A DNA stretch of 64,000 nucleotides from Hibiscus mutabilis (taxonomy: Eukaryota; Streptophyta; Magnoliopsida; Malvales; Malvaceae), in NCBI GenBank assembly GCA_019671005.1, contig CM033744.1, positions 8,734,128 through 8,798,127 on the forward strand, in the 5' to 3' direction. Both the position numbers and the translations under genes were made by a program. Shown piece after piece: positions 10,295 through 22,329 of this stretch (its first letter is position 1; the number at the start of each line of letters is the position of its first letter). The notes beneath the pieces are model-generated. The model had not been told where the DNA came from. It was given only the letters and a program-made list of their open reading frames with translations, and made no database searches.

Positions 10295-12330
10295 ACACGT
10301 TTATTCCTGTTCTCTTGGCCGCTTTTCCGAAATAAAGCATCTTCCATAAATATTTTATAGAATAATATTTAATGCAATTTGCACAACTAGATTTATTACT
10401 TTTCCGAAACAAGCAGTATCTTTCATGATTATTTTCGAAATATATATATTTTTAATTAAGTATGCAAATGATAGGGGATTGGCAAAGGAATGACTAAACG
10501 GCAATTGGGTAGGTTTATACATTAAAGCAAGGAAGAATACCCAAGGATTTGAACCATACTTTTTGAATCTCTAACAGTCACCAACGACTTTCTAACATGT
10601 CATTGCTAAAGCATAAAACAGGACAGAAAAGCAAAGAATCTCCATCATTCTACATTAACTGGTTGGTTTACCAAATCACGCCCAAAATCTTGATTCATAA
10701 TTATTGTATGTTTATCCGCTTTCTTTTATTTTAAGAAAATTACTTATATGGTTATTCATGTCTTTTGAATTTAATTTTTAAAAATTCATATTAAACTTTA
10801 AAATTTTAAATATTTTTAGTTAAATTCCCTCCCAAATTTAATTTTTTGTTAAATCTCTTAAAATTATTAAAAGTTTTAGTTAAACCCTCAATTTATTTTT
10901 AAAATTTTCGTTTACTCTTCTAAATTTTTAAAAATTTAAGTTGGCCCCTCAAACTTTTACTCAAAATTCCGCCACTGGTTGTGTTTCATGTATCTTTCTT
11001 TATTTCTTAATAAAATTCAACGTCTTGTTTTTGTTCAAACAATAAGTTTTATTTAGAACAATACGGGATGGCAGGGGACCCATATCTAATGGGTTTCGAC
11101 CAAACCCGACCTTATAAGGTCAGGTTTTTTATAATAAAAAAACGAGTTTGGGTTGGGTGAATAATTATTAAATGTTGGGTCATGTTTAGGGTGGAAAATA
11201 CCAACCTGAGATATTTATACAATTCTTCAATATATTTATGAGTAATTGCTATAATGCTCATCCCTTTATATATATATACTCAGTTACATCTTTAATTTTA
11301 TCAAATAAGAATAGGAGAAGAATATGGATCATTACTATTATATTGTTTCCTATCATCCCTTTATTTTTAATATATATATTATTGTTTCAGGTCGAGTCGG
11401 GATGAGTTTTAATCCTAAAATTTGGGTTGGGTTGGGTTCAGGTCGGGTGAAAAATCACCACATGTTAAGTTTGATTCGGGTAGAGAATTTATATTTTTTT
11501 GGGTTGGGTCTAAATTTGTCAAAAATCCAACCGACTCGTGCTCATCCCTAAGATCAATTCATGGGTCGAGCTATCCATCAAAATCGAAGGCTCGTTCAAA
11601 ATTTAGTGATATGGACAAAAATATTAAACCCAAAAATAGATTTGGACAAAAAAAGGCTTATGTTATATCAAAAATGAACCCTTTTTATGTAAAATAGGCT
11701 TATTGACACTATAAAAGGGAGTCAACCCATGTCATTCATTTACAAATTTGCAGGTGGAGAACTCATGAAGTTATGTAGAAACAACAATTGAAGAGTAGAT
11801 TTTGAAGGATAAAAAGCACAAATCTCTAAAGAACTTGAAGAACATATGAATAATGCACTATCATTTCTGAAGAACTTTTCGAAAGTTCATCTTCGGTCTT
11901 GTTCAGCCAACTGAAAGAAAACTAAAACTCATCCTTCAAGATTAAATCCCCATGATCCTTGAAACGAACTTCGTCGATCCAAGATCAAGACTCGAGGACC
12001 CTTGGAAAAATTCTTTAAGCAACATCAAGCAAGCAACTCTCCAAACTTATTTTCAAATTCAAATCTTGACTACCTTTAAAACAAAATCACTCGTCTAATA
12101 TCAATTCTAAACAACTTTTGGATCAAAGTTCCGTTGAAAAAATAATCGAAGAATTTATTCAGATATTGTAACTCAATTTTATAGTAATAACTTTTATTTT
12201 ATTTTCTTTAATTTATCATGTCATATATTCCAATTGAAATTTGCATGTACAGTGTAGATAATGCATTCTCTCTTATAATATTATTTCTAGTGTTCGGAGA
12301 GTGAACAATTATTCTGCTGGTTATAATATT
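10295..12330 (+). repeat. Old segmental duplication, copy A
   Basis: It shares blocks with 13583-14690 in the same order: CGCTTTTCCGAAATAAAGC, GCATCTTCCAT, CAACTAGATTTATTACTTTT, ACCAACGACTTTCTAACAT, then GAACTTCGTCGATCC and the GTGTAC...GTAGA segment. Copy A carries about 1 kb of extra sequence in the middle (10740-11740), including a GGGTTGGGTTCAGGTCGGGT-like tract. No gene was found. Confidence 0.7.
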
Positions 12331-12399
12331 CAAATTGTTATAAATATTTATCTATATGGATGTATATGATAATAAAAGTTTTATCAATGTGATTTGATT

Positions 12400-12620
12400 T
12401 ATTTTATCATTAGGAATATTATCTTTATTAATTAGAGTTTAATGTATTATGTACTTCTTACGCCTATAAATAGATTATTTGATTAGGCATTGTATACAAG
12501 GCTATATTCAGAATAAATATAAATCTCCCTTTTTATCTCATCTTATGTTCATATTCTTGTTTTTTATTATTTTATTCACAACAAGTTCTCGGCACGAGTT
12601 TACTTGAAAAATTTTAGTCA
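12400..12620 (+). mobile_element. LTR-like fragment (Copia-like)
   Basis: It has a TATA-like CCTATAAATAG at about 12470, followed by a pyrimidine-rich tract and AACAAGTTCTCGGCACGAG. This resembles the junction between a Copia LTR and a primer-binding site (usual form TTATCAGCACG). No matching second LTR or coding region was found. Confidence 0.4.
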
Positions 12621-12639
12621 GAAATTAAATTTCTCCAAA

Positions 12640-13582
12640 GATGATAATTATCTGACTCATCGACACAAAAGTCATGAAGATGGTGAAAACTTCGATCCCC
12701 GCTAGGATCATGATTCTTGTTCTTAATTTCCTGATTTACCGTCGAACAAGCTGGAGTACATATTGATTTGGTAAAAATAAAATCAAATATATAATTGAGG
12801 TATGAAATTTGATTCTCATTATATTTCTTCTTATGATTTGCATTAATTATTATTAGTATTGTTAAATACGTATAGTAATCTAATTACATTGATTAGATTT
12901 TTTAATGGAAAAGTCATAAGAAATATTACAGCTAGGATACGAGATTTTAAAAGGATTTACATCCAGTTGGACCATTGTTTCTTCAAGAATCGTGCAATCC
13001 ATCGTCCTCGAAAGGATAATCAATATTAATAAATTAAATATTTATAAAAAAACTATAAATTTATGTATACAATTATGTGTATATATATAACAATTATTTA
13101 AAACTTAAAATATGCAAAAATAATGATACATTTTAAGTGAAAATATTTGATTTTTAGATGTTTATAAGTTAATATTGTGTTGCTCAAGAGAATAATCTAA
13201 TAATATATTTTTTATTAAAGTATTTTTTGAAGAAAAAAATTTATATCTCTTATTGATTATAAATTAAGGACATCATTTTAATAAATTGTACATGGCCCCT
13301 AAAATCTTTGAACCGCCTCTAATGATGGAAATTATGTTTCAAATGTTAATGCTTGTGATCATTGCACTTATTCTTAAAAAAATACAAAAATAGATCTAAA
13401 TTACGTTATGCACATGAAAAATTTCATAGGCATAACATTAGGACACTCAACTTACATAAATTTGTATTTGAAAGTGATATACAAAGCGTGGATAATTGTC
13501 ATGGATAAGAGAACTTTTTTTAAATTGTTACTATCAAGAGGTGGGCCCATCTTCATTGAATATTTGTCTTCCGATTCAGTGC
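12640..13582. other. AT-rich intergenic DNA
   Basis: No convincing gene or element. The short ORFs here lack domains and lie in AT-rich sequence. Confidence 0.5.
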
Positions 13583-14690
13583 GTTCTCTTGACCGCTTTT
13601 CCGAAATAAAGCATCTTCCATGATTATTTTATAGAATGATATTTAATGCAATTTTCACAACTAGATTTATTACTTTTCCGGAACAAGCAGTATCTAACAG
13701 TGACGAAAAGGCAATAACAGTGACCAACGACTTTCTAACATTTCATTGCTAAAGCCTAAAGCAGGACAGAAAAAGCAAAGAATATCCATCATTCTACATT
13801 AATTGGTTGGTTGATCAACCAGGTTTACCTAATCACACCCGAGATTTTTGTTCACAATTAATATATATTTACCCCTTTTCTTTTATTTATAGGTAACAAG
13901 TTGCTATTTTTATTCTTGACTTTTGAATTTCCATATTGTTATTTTAATTTTCATGTTGGGGTATGTAATGTTTAATGTATTTTTCTTTGTTTATTAATAA
14001 AATTCAGCATCTTCTTCTTGTTCAAAAACAAATTTTTTAACTGCCAACATAATGTTGGAGCAGTGGCTAAAAGCCTCCCGGTTGACGGATCAAAAACAAA
14101 ATCTCTAAAAAACTCGAATAGCATACAAATAGTGTCTTATTGGTTCTAAAGAATTTTTCGAAAGTTGTTCTCCGATCTTGTTTAATAGACTAAAAAAAAG
14201 GGTTAAAACTCGTCCTTCAAGACCAAGTCTCCATGACCCTTGAAGCGAACTTCACCGATCCAATATCAAAAACTCTAGGAGTCTTGGAACAAGTCAAGCA
14301 AGCAACTCCCAAACTTGTTTTCAAGATAATTTGAACAATTTTTACTTTGGGAGGAAAAAAGTGCTCTTATTAGGTTTAGAACCCACAATCTAAGAGAGAA
14401 GAGATGGTGTCAACTAAAAGCTTCAACCACTTACTCAAAATCAACATTGACGACATTTTAAACAAAATCATTCATCTAATATTAATTCTATACGACGTTT
14501 GGATTAACGCTTCATTGAAGAGTAATCGAAGAATTTATTCAGAGATTGTCTTTATAATAATACCTTTAAAAAATCAATTTTCCATGCCATATATTCAATT
14601 TGAAATTTGCGTGTACAACGTAGACAATGCAATCTCTCTTATAATATTTGGAGATGGTGAACAATTACTCTGCCAAGTATAATATCCGGA
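13583..14690 (+). repeat. Old segmental duplication, copy B
   Basis: Shorter partner of 10295-12330, with many substitutions, so the duplication is ancient. The small ORF at 14404-14682 falls in this non-coding repeat and I do not regard it as a gene. Confidence 0.7.
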
Positions 14691-15479
14691 CAAAAACTAC
14701 CCGTCTCTTTTTGTGTCATAAAACTAAAAAATTAAATATTAACCCTTAACCTTAATCTTTAAATCTTAAATACTAAATCTTACATCCTAAAAATACACCG
14801 TACACACAATACTCTAAATTCTAACCTTAAACCCTAATATTAAACCCTAAATTTATTTTTTAATGATAAAAAAGGTGTAGACGATTTCTACTCATAAATA
14901 TTCAAATTAAAATAAATAATAAATTTGAGCAAAACGACAACAAAGCAAAGCATTTTTTATTTTTTGTTTGTTAATAGTCTTTCAGAGAGAGGCTTTGTGT
15001 TTGTGGCAAAATTAACATAAATGTCAAAATGTTATTTCCACAAAATTTTTTAGGACAATCCAAAGCCATCTTATTCTTTTGCAATGAGAATTAAAAGCAT
15101 TAAGATTCCATCCTATATCAAATTGATTAGATTTAATAATTAATTATAAATAAATATTTGATATATTGACGGTATGTAGTTTTATATATATTATTAAATT
15201 AGATAATAAAACATAATTAAAATAATTTAATTTTAAAATTTTATTATAAGTGTAGTCACTAGATTTTCATCCACTCTTTTATTTTTATTTATATATGTTA
15301 TTATTATGTTTATTATTATTCTTATTATTATGTTTATTATTATTATTATTATATTTATTATATTATTACTATGATGATGATGATATAGTACTATTAAGTC
15401 CATTTCAAATAAGAAAAAGTTCAATAATTAAATGAGAGTCCATTTAAAATTAAATAAAAATCCATGTTACAAGGGTGGT
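14691..15479. other. AT-rich intergenic DNA with a TTA-type microsatellite
   Basis: It contains several ACCCTAAAT-like words near 14740-14860 and an imperfect TTATTATTATT tract at about 15295-15375. No gene seen. Confidence 0.5.
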
Positions 15480-16700
15480 GCATTTGGCCCAAAAAAGTAA
15501 GAACTAGAAAACCTTAGCTGATATATTCTTTTCCCCATGTGCAACTTAATCTGAGTCGTTGGATATAGGGTAAAGATCCAACGGTCCAGATTAGACCAGA
15601 AAAAGGAGGAGCAGCCTTCGCCCACACGCGCTCAGCCTACCCCGCGTCTGTAGTCCACGCCGCGGGTTTGGCACTCTGGAGGCCACCGCACGGCCCTCTG
15701 GACGTTCTACCGCCACCAGCCAGCAACGCTAGTATTCAGCCAGCCCTCGCCAAAGCCTGCGTCGCGCTGCCGCGACCTCTCCCTCTTCGGCCGATTCCCT
15801 GCAAACAAAAGGGAAAGAAATTGTTTGGAATCAATCGAATATGGAAAAGATGAAGGAAAATTAGCCCCAAAATTTGAGCAAATCAAATCAAGAAAATAGG
15901 GAAAAGTCAATTCGAATCCAAACAAATATGGAAGGAGGATTCTGCCGAATTTTAGGGATTTAGATTCCAATTTGCCTTGTAATTTTTGGTACGAAAAATA
16001 CCTATATAAATCGAGCAAAAACCATTGTAATATACACACGGATTTTGATTGGAAAAACAAGAAGCAAGCAAGTTTCTAGGTATTTTTATTGTTTTTTGTG
16101 TTATTGTTTCGAATCTAAAAGGTAAAGGGGTCCTTTTTTTAGTGTTTTTTGAGCCGTCGCCTCTAGTGTTTGTGTTAATTCATTGGATTTTGGACGTTTT
16201 CAAAAGCGACATTCGAATAATTTTTATTTTTTAAATTGGGATTTATTTGGAAAAATAGGAATTTTGAAGGAAAGTTTTCGTTCGGGTTTTTTTTTTATTT
16301 TTTTTATGTTTTTGTCGCCGGTAGAAGACGGATGACATTGATGTACGGCCGCTGGCACGGTAGGCAACCACCATATTTTTCATTTTATGAAGAACATAGA
16401 TAAACACTTGAGAGAAAATGGAAGATAATATTTTGATCTAAAATTTTGAAAGGGGAAAGCTATGAAAGTGTTTATAAACTTGGGTTTTATACCCAAATGT
16501 TTTTAAAATAAAATTTGCTAATTCGCCTCATTAAATTCCTTTGGCCTTTCCCTTTGCATATCTTCAAACACTCAATTTTAAAATTTTTCAATTTGGTCCT
16601 TTTACTTCAAGGTGACTCATAACCTTTTTAATTTAATTTTTTCTGTTTTGTCATTTAAAAGATTGTATTTTATCCCTTTACTTTGTTATTTATTTACCTT

Positions 16701-16736
<36 letters not shown>

Positions 16737-16780
16737 TTTATGTTTTTTTACGTTTTTGTTAGTCTAATTCATTGTCTTTA
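15480..16780 (+). mobile_element. LTR-like region with a GC-rich 5' part
   Basis: A GC-rich block (15600-15800) is followed by CCTATATAAATCGAGC (about 16000), which resembles a TATA box with leader. The composition resembles the LTR at 47300, also a GC-rich block followed by AT-rich DNA. The ORFs of 61 and 117 aa here lack domains. I found no second LTR, so the call is tentative. Confidence 0.35.
16705..16733. repeat. (TA)n microsatellite
   Basis: A perfect TA dinucleotide run of about 29 bp. Confidence 0.95.
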
Positions 16781-17520
16781 AATTTAATTGTCATCTTTTA
16801 TTTGTTTTTTAGGTTAATTCTTTTAAATCTTTAAATTACCTAGGATTAGGTTCTTTAATTTAAGTCTTAATTAGTTTGGAGCCTTTTAATTTTGATCTCT
16901 GTAAAATAGTCTTTTCTTTAATGTAAAATTAATAATTAATACTTAACTAAATTTTAACCCCTTTAGGTAAAATTCATTCTAGACTCTTTTTTTAGGATAA
17001 TTTTTATTAACATAGAATAATTAAAAACACCTTAACCCTTGATTTAATTAGATCTGCTTCTTTGGCGCCACTTTTAATAACGAGATATTTAATTTAATTG
17101 TCATCTTTTATTTGTTTTTTAGGTTAATTCTTTTAAATCTTTAAATTACCTAGGATTAGGTTCTTTAATTTAAGTCTTAATTAGTTTGGAGCCTTTTAAT
17201 TTTGATCTCTGTAAAATAGTCTTTTCTTTAATGTAAAATTAATAATTAATACTTAACTAAATTTTAACCCCTTTAGGTAAAATTCATTCTAGACTCTTTT
17301 TTTAGGATAATTTTAATTAACATAGAATAATTAAAAACACCTTAACCCTTAATTTAATTAGATCTGCTTCTTTGGCGCCACTTTTAATAACGAGATATTT
17401 AATTTGCAATGTAGTGTCTCACCAAAAGGTAGTAAATTAATAATTAACACTTAACTAAACTGTAACCCCTTTAGGTAAAATTCATTTTAGACTTTCTTTT
17501 TAAGATAATTTTAATTAACT
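16781..17520 (+). repeat. 310-bp tandem duplication with a partial third unit
   Basis: Units 16781-17090 and 17091-17400 begin AATTTAATTGTCATC and end ATAACGAGATATTT. They differ at only a few positions. A diverged partial third copy (about 17425-17520) repeats TAACCCCTTTAGGTAAAATTC. Non-coding. Confidence 0.9.
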
Positions 17521-17767
17521 AAACTTGGGTTATTGTAATGGTTTGGATAAGTGGTTTAAGATATTTGGATTATATTTGGGTAAAGGATGATGATAATGTA
17601 ATGGGTTTGTAAGCGGGCTCAAATTTGTAATGAAATTGGGTTGTAATTGGACATTAGTTTTGGTTTCAATGAAAATTTTTTGTTTTAATTGGATATATGG
17701 TATTCGAATAAAAATAGCCGGTCGAAAAATAATGATTACACATATCATATCATATCAGCCACCATAT

Positions 17768-18353
17768 TGTCACGGGCCGCCAACCAAGGCCCGAGTCATT
17801 GGCACCACGGGGTGCACACCAGGGTTCCCAAGAGGTTCAGATAGAGATCTTGGGCCCAAAGAGACCACCAGACTTAGCCCGATCCGTGGGAGATTCTAGA
17901 AGGCATATCCATCCACTTTGACCTATGTAAACTTGCCTTGTATACATAGAATTTGTTACCATAGATAGATGGGAATATTCCTAGGATTGTACCATTGTGG
18001 TTGGTGGGCTTTGATCTTAGCTGTTGATGTAAATTTATATAGACCATCGAATTAGGGGGAACTCACCTATAAATAGAGGCCTTCCCCTCCTCATTTCATG
18101 TATCCAAGTTTCCAAGGAATAAAGGCATTTACTCTAAATCCTCCGAGTGTTCTTTCTTTGTTCTTGAGCGTTCTTTCGAAGTTCTTCTTCGCTCATCTAT
18201 TTTGATCCGATTCTGCGTAGAACGCTTTGCGTTTGTCGGTGCTTGGGAAGTTTGATCTTCCGAGAGGGTTGAAAAGGCTTACTTAGGCGTTTGTCTTGAG
18301 TCACATCGCCTAAGGCCGTACGGTGGGCTGGTTGGAACTCTAGCCATGTGACA
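17768..18353 (+). repeat. TR-GAG 5' LTR
   Basis: It begins TGTCACGGGCC and ends CCATGTGACA. A TATA-like CTATAAATAGAGG lies near 18068. Confidence 0.9.
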
Positions 18354-18355
18354 GT

Positions 18356-18368
18356 TGGTATCAGAGCC
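18356..18368 (+). other. Primer-binding site, tRNA-iMet type
   Basis: TGGTATCAGAGCC begins two bases after the 5' LTR, complementary to the 3' end of plant initiator tRNA-Met. Confidence 0.9.
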
Positions 18369-18416
18369 TTGTTCGAGCGACATGAGCTAGTTCGAGGCAC
18401 GAAGCATCGAGTTGAG

Positions 18417-20123
18417 ATGGCACCAAAGAATGGAGAGAATGTTGCTGCGAGCCAGAAGAGTGTAGAGACCTAGTAGGACAAAGGAAGTCGAGCAAACTCG
18501 AGGGACAAGTTATCGGCGCTTGAGGAGAGGGTCACTAGGCTTGAGGGATCTATGAAGGATTCTGCGGAGTGACTCGATGTGGTGGATACACGGTTCGAGG
18601 AGTTGGATGACCAGGGTGATCAGTTAGAGGGAAAGAGAGATGCTCTCGAAGTCATGTTGAAGGCATTGATGGTGGAAATGGTGGATCTGAAGGCGAAAAT
18701 GATGGTTTATCAGACTGCCATACGGAACGGTGTGTTAACCACGATGACACCTAGACCAATGAAGAACATTCCGAAGCCAAGAGAGTTCAAGGGGAACCGA
18801 TCGGTGAAAGATGTTGAGAACTTTATTTGGTGCATGGAGCGGTACTTCCGGGCAATGAGCATCACAGACGATGCCGAGAAGGTAAATACTAATGTTGTTT
18901 ACTTGACTGACGTTGCTTTGTTATGGTGGCGACGTAAGTACCTTGATTAGAATAGTGGGGGCACGGGCGTTGGAACATGAGAGGAGTTCCAAGCGGAGTT
19001 CAAGCAGCAGTTTTGCCCGAGTAACACGAAAAAAGAAGCTAGGATCAAGTTTAGGAGGCTTCGACACGATGGGTCCATTGCGGATTACATCCAAGAGTTT
19101 AGTGAGCTATAACTCCTTATCCCTGGCTTGTGTGAGAATAATGTGCTTTTCACGTTTATGGATGGATTGAAGCCATGGGCCAGGACCGAGTTAGAGCGGA
19201 AGGATGTGCAGGAACTTTCTAAAGCCCTAGCCGTTGCGGAGTCCTTGACCGATTATGGTGCTTACAAGTTCATGGAGTCTAAGTCTTCCAAGCCCCATGG
19301 CAAGGGTATTGGTGGGAGAGACGAGGACGTGTCCGGAAATAGCAGCGATGATGGCAAGGAGAGGCCATCGACCAAGCCAAACCGGTATGTGAAGCCAGAT
19401 GATCGGAAGGATCGAGGATCCATAAGGTGCTACCATTGTGATGGTCCACACGTAGTGAAAGACTGTCCCAAGAAGAGGAGTCGCCTCGATGCCATTGTCC
19501 AGGAGGACGACGAGTCAGATAGAGAACCCGGTAGAGTTGGTGCAATTGCTAGCATCAAAGGGGGGAAGCCGAGGGTAGTAAAAGTACATCGAAAGTGTTA
19601 TCGATGTAAGGGGCCGCATTTAGCGCGAGAGTGCCCGGATCGAGTCAAGAAGTCTAAGGAGGACGAGCCCGAGAGTGATGAGGCTGCGAAGCTTGGCTCG
19701 ATGATATTGGATTCTATCAAGGCGAGGAAGGGCCAGAAGCAAAATGGGTTGATGTTTGTCGACATCAACGTGGCGGGACGATCGAGGAGTGCTTTGGTGG
19801 ACACCGGGGCAAGCGATCTGTTCATGTCCAAGAAGGCTGCCGAGAAGCTTGGTCTTAAAGTTGTGGATTCAACCGGTAAGATTAAGGTGGTGAATTCAAG
19901 GGAAGTTCCAGTTGTGGGAACAGTGCGGGAGATTGAGTTGCAGATTGGGGATTGGAAGGCCAAGGAGAATTTCGAGGTAATCGAGTTAGATGATTTTGAT
20001 TTTATTTTGGGACTAAACTTCCTTGACCGTATTAAAGCTCTCATTATTCTGTTTGCCGACGTCGTGTGCATCTTGGATTCGAGACAATGGTGCGTTGTGC
20101 CTGTGTGCCGAGACAGCGGGTGA
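18417..20123 (+). pseudogene. Gag-aspartic protease polyprotein, interrupted
   Basis: The frame opens MAPKNGENVAASQK at 18417. A coiled-coil stretch is followed by the retrotransposon gag core (PREFKGNRSVKDVENF, DVALLWWRR), two CCHC knuckles (CYHCDGPHVVKDC near 19430 and CYRCKGPHLAREC near 19600) and a protease with the active site LVDTGAS near 19795. Stops interrupt the frame near 18470, 18570, 18948 and 19110, and there are small shifts. The clean stretch 19128-20123 covers the end of gag, the knuckles and the protease. Downstream (20124-20876) no reverse transcriptase or integrase motif appears before the 3' LTR. Confidence 0.88.
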
Positions 20124-20876
20124 GGAACCAAGAAGCTGATATCCATTCATCTTGTCAAAGATGCTCCAAGCCAAGGAGGCATCGAGTTGGAGGCGACAGT
20201 TGAAGACACTACCTTGGATGGGCGAGAGTTGCCCGAGGTAGTTGGCATGAAGGCCGTCGAGGAGCCATCCATGAGCGAGGTGGCCGAGGCATCGAACTTC
20301 AATGGGAGAGAATTATCGATGGCTTTTGCATTGCCGATGAGCAGTGGGGCATCAAACTTCAGGGACGAATGATTGATGTGTAGAGTAAATGCCGAGAAAA
20401 GGAGTGATGTACTTCTTGAACACGGTGATAGTGTTTTACAGTTTGATTTGCCAGATTTGTTGGGTGTAGGGCGCAGAAAACCTAACCCATCAGATGGAGT
20501 TGCAAGACTTGGTGCGGGCCGAAGCAACCTTTCAGAGTTTTAAGGGTTCGTTCGGTGTTCAACGTGAAGGCATCCAAGTTTGTGCACAAGGATCGGGAGT
20601 GTCCAGATTGGGGCAAGTCAGAACTGGTAGGAAAGAGTTCCTACAATCAAGATGTGCCTGGGACGGGTAATTTTGCATGGCGGTGCGTACCAAGGCGAGC
20701 AGTCCTTATGGGGGGACAACCGAATCAGAGTCTGGTGCTCTTTATGGGGAGAGAGGTCCTTATGGGCTGACAATCAAGCCAGATTCCGAGTTGAGAGCAA
20801 GCCAAGGTGTGCGGAAGGAAGCTCCAAGATCGATCTCAACATTGTTCGAGATGCGCGACGAGGGCGTCGCCAAGTT

Positions 20877-20890
20877 TGGTGGGGGGAGAT
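20877..20890 (+). other. Polypurine tract
   Basis: GGTGGGGGGAGAT lies directly before the 3' LTR start at 20891, where plus-strand priming is expected. The same tract is repeated at 25735-25748 in the duplicated unit. Confidence 0.75.
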
Positions 20891-21471
20891 TGTCACGGGC
20901 CGCCAACCAAGGCCCGAGTCATTGGCACCACGGGGTGCACACCAGGGTTCCCAAAAGGTTCAAATAGAGATCTTGGGCCCAAAGAGACCACCAGACTTAT
21001 CCCGATCCGTGGGAGATTCTAGAAGGCATATCCATCCACTTTGACCTATGTAAACTTGCCTTGTATACATAGGATTTGTTACCATAGATAGATGGGAATA
21101 TTCCAGGATTGTACCATTGTGGTTGGTGGGCTTTGATCTTAGCCGTCGATGTAAATTTGTATAGACCGTCGAATTAGGGGGAACTCAACTATAAATAGAG
21201 GCCTTCCCCTCCTCATTTCATGTATCCAAGTTTCCAAGGAATAAAGACATATACTCTAAATCCTCTGAGTGTTCTTTCTTTGTTCTTGAGCGTTCTTTCG
21301 AAGTTCTTCGCTCATCTCTTTTGATCCGATTCCGCGTAGAACGTTTTGCGTTTGTCGGTGCTTGGGAGTTTGATCTTTCGAGGGGGTTGAAAAGGCTTAC
21401 TTAGGCGTTTATCTTGAGTCACATCGCCTAAGGCCGCACGGTGGGCTGGTTGGAACTCTAGCCACATGACA
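20891..21471 (+). repeat. TR-GAG 3' LTR
   Basis: Same family as 17768-18353. Its end joins directly to the gene fragment at 21478. Confidence 0.9.
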
Positions 21472-21477
21472 ATATGC

Positions 21478-21715
21478 ACTGGCATTTCTGGCTCAACTTG
21501 CGGCGTCAAAGTTGATCATAGTCAGAATAGAATTCATCATAGCTTTCTCACCGAAATTCCTGGCAATCTAGAGGTCGTCATTCTCAATCGCTTCTACAAA
21601 AACCATGAAATCATGAACCAATCTTTCATTCTCCACTTGCTTAGCCTTCATGTCCTGCTTCTTAATCATGAGCATGGAACACTCCCTGGCTTTGTCATGG
21701 CAATGTCATGTCGGG
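21478..21715 (-). pseudogene. Fragment of the coiled-coil gene family (unit 1)
   Basis: The minus strand matches exon 2 of the gene at 61.4-61.7 kb. HDFMVFVEAIENDDL corresponds to EDFMVFMEAIENGDL, and MMNSILTMINFDAA to MLNTVSTMINSDAG. At least two in-frame stops are present (after NDDL and after DAAS). The piece is cut on one side by the TR-GAG LTR and on the other by the foldback MULE region. Confidence 0.8.
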
Positions 21716-22140
21716 GGTCATGTTTGATCAAGCAAAATCCAATTAAATTAAAAATAAGGGTAAACTATACGGGAGTCCATCGATCTTTGGGGTTGGTGTC
21801 GAAATAACCACCAATTTTTAATTTTGTCAAAATGACCACTCAACTATTGATATGGTTCCAATATAGCCACCATTTGTTAAAACCTAACGGAGAGTCCGAC
21901 GCGTGGCAGTTAATAGAAACTTAGATAATTACACATTTAGTCCCCATGCAATTTATACATTTAATCAATTTAGTCCTAGTTTCAATTTAATAAAATAAAT
22001 TAATTATTCAATTAGGTGGTGACACATGCCACCACCTTATTGGAGGACTTTATATATTTTTATTTAATTAAATTAATTTATTTTTCTCCTCCACGTGTCA
22101 CCACCTTATTGGAGAGAAAAATCAAAGCATTGCACAAATG

Positions 22141-22208
22141 TAGTTGGGGGGAATCGAACCCACATACCCTTGGGTGTAGGGGAAAGCCTCTGCCACTCGT
22201 CTAGGCAC
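22141..22208 (-). other. tRNA-like segment in the left foldback arm (unit 1)
   Basis: Read on -, it shows TAGACGAGTGG (Pol III A-box-like) followed about 36 bases later by GGTTCGATTCC (a perfect B-box consensus). The spacing is tRNA-like, but I cannot fold a complete cloverleaf or name an anticodon. It is probably tRNA-derived rather than a working tRNA gene. Confidence 0.5.
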
Positions 22209-22329
22209 ATATTTATGACATGAAACACAAAATTTAATATATGAGTTATATGATTGTTAATGCCATGAAAAAGGAATTAAATGTGATTTTAGGGGATTCG
22301 AACATGACACACTTATGATGCATAAAAAC

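Larger units (their letters stand above)
17768..21471 (+). mobile_element. Gypsy-type LTR element with gag-protease only (TR-GAG-like)
   Basis: The LTRs at 17768-18353 and 20891-21471 are nearly identical (about 0.58 kb) and bounded by TGTCAC and GTGACA/ATGACA. ATAT flanks both ends as a possible short target duplication. A tRNA-iMet type primer site follows the 5' LTR and a purine tract precedes the 3' LTR. The internal region is only about 2.5 kb. It holds gag with two zinc knuckles and an aspartic protease, with no reverse transcriptase, RNase H or integrase. This matches the TR-GAG class of non-autonomous elements. Stops in gag show that this copy is also decayed. Confidence 0.88.

Noticed and set aside
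15668..16060. GC-rich ORFs as an exon of a gene
   Set aside because: The composition and a following TATA-like box fit an LTR better. There are no conserved residues or splice partners.
20652..21044. 130-aa ORF repeated at 25510-25902
   Set aside because: It spans the internal-to-LTR boundary of the TR-GAG element, and its recurrence is explained by the tandem duplication.
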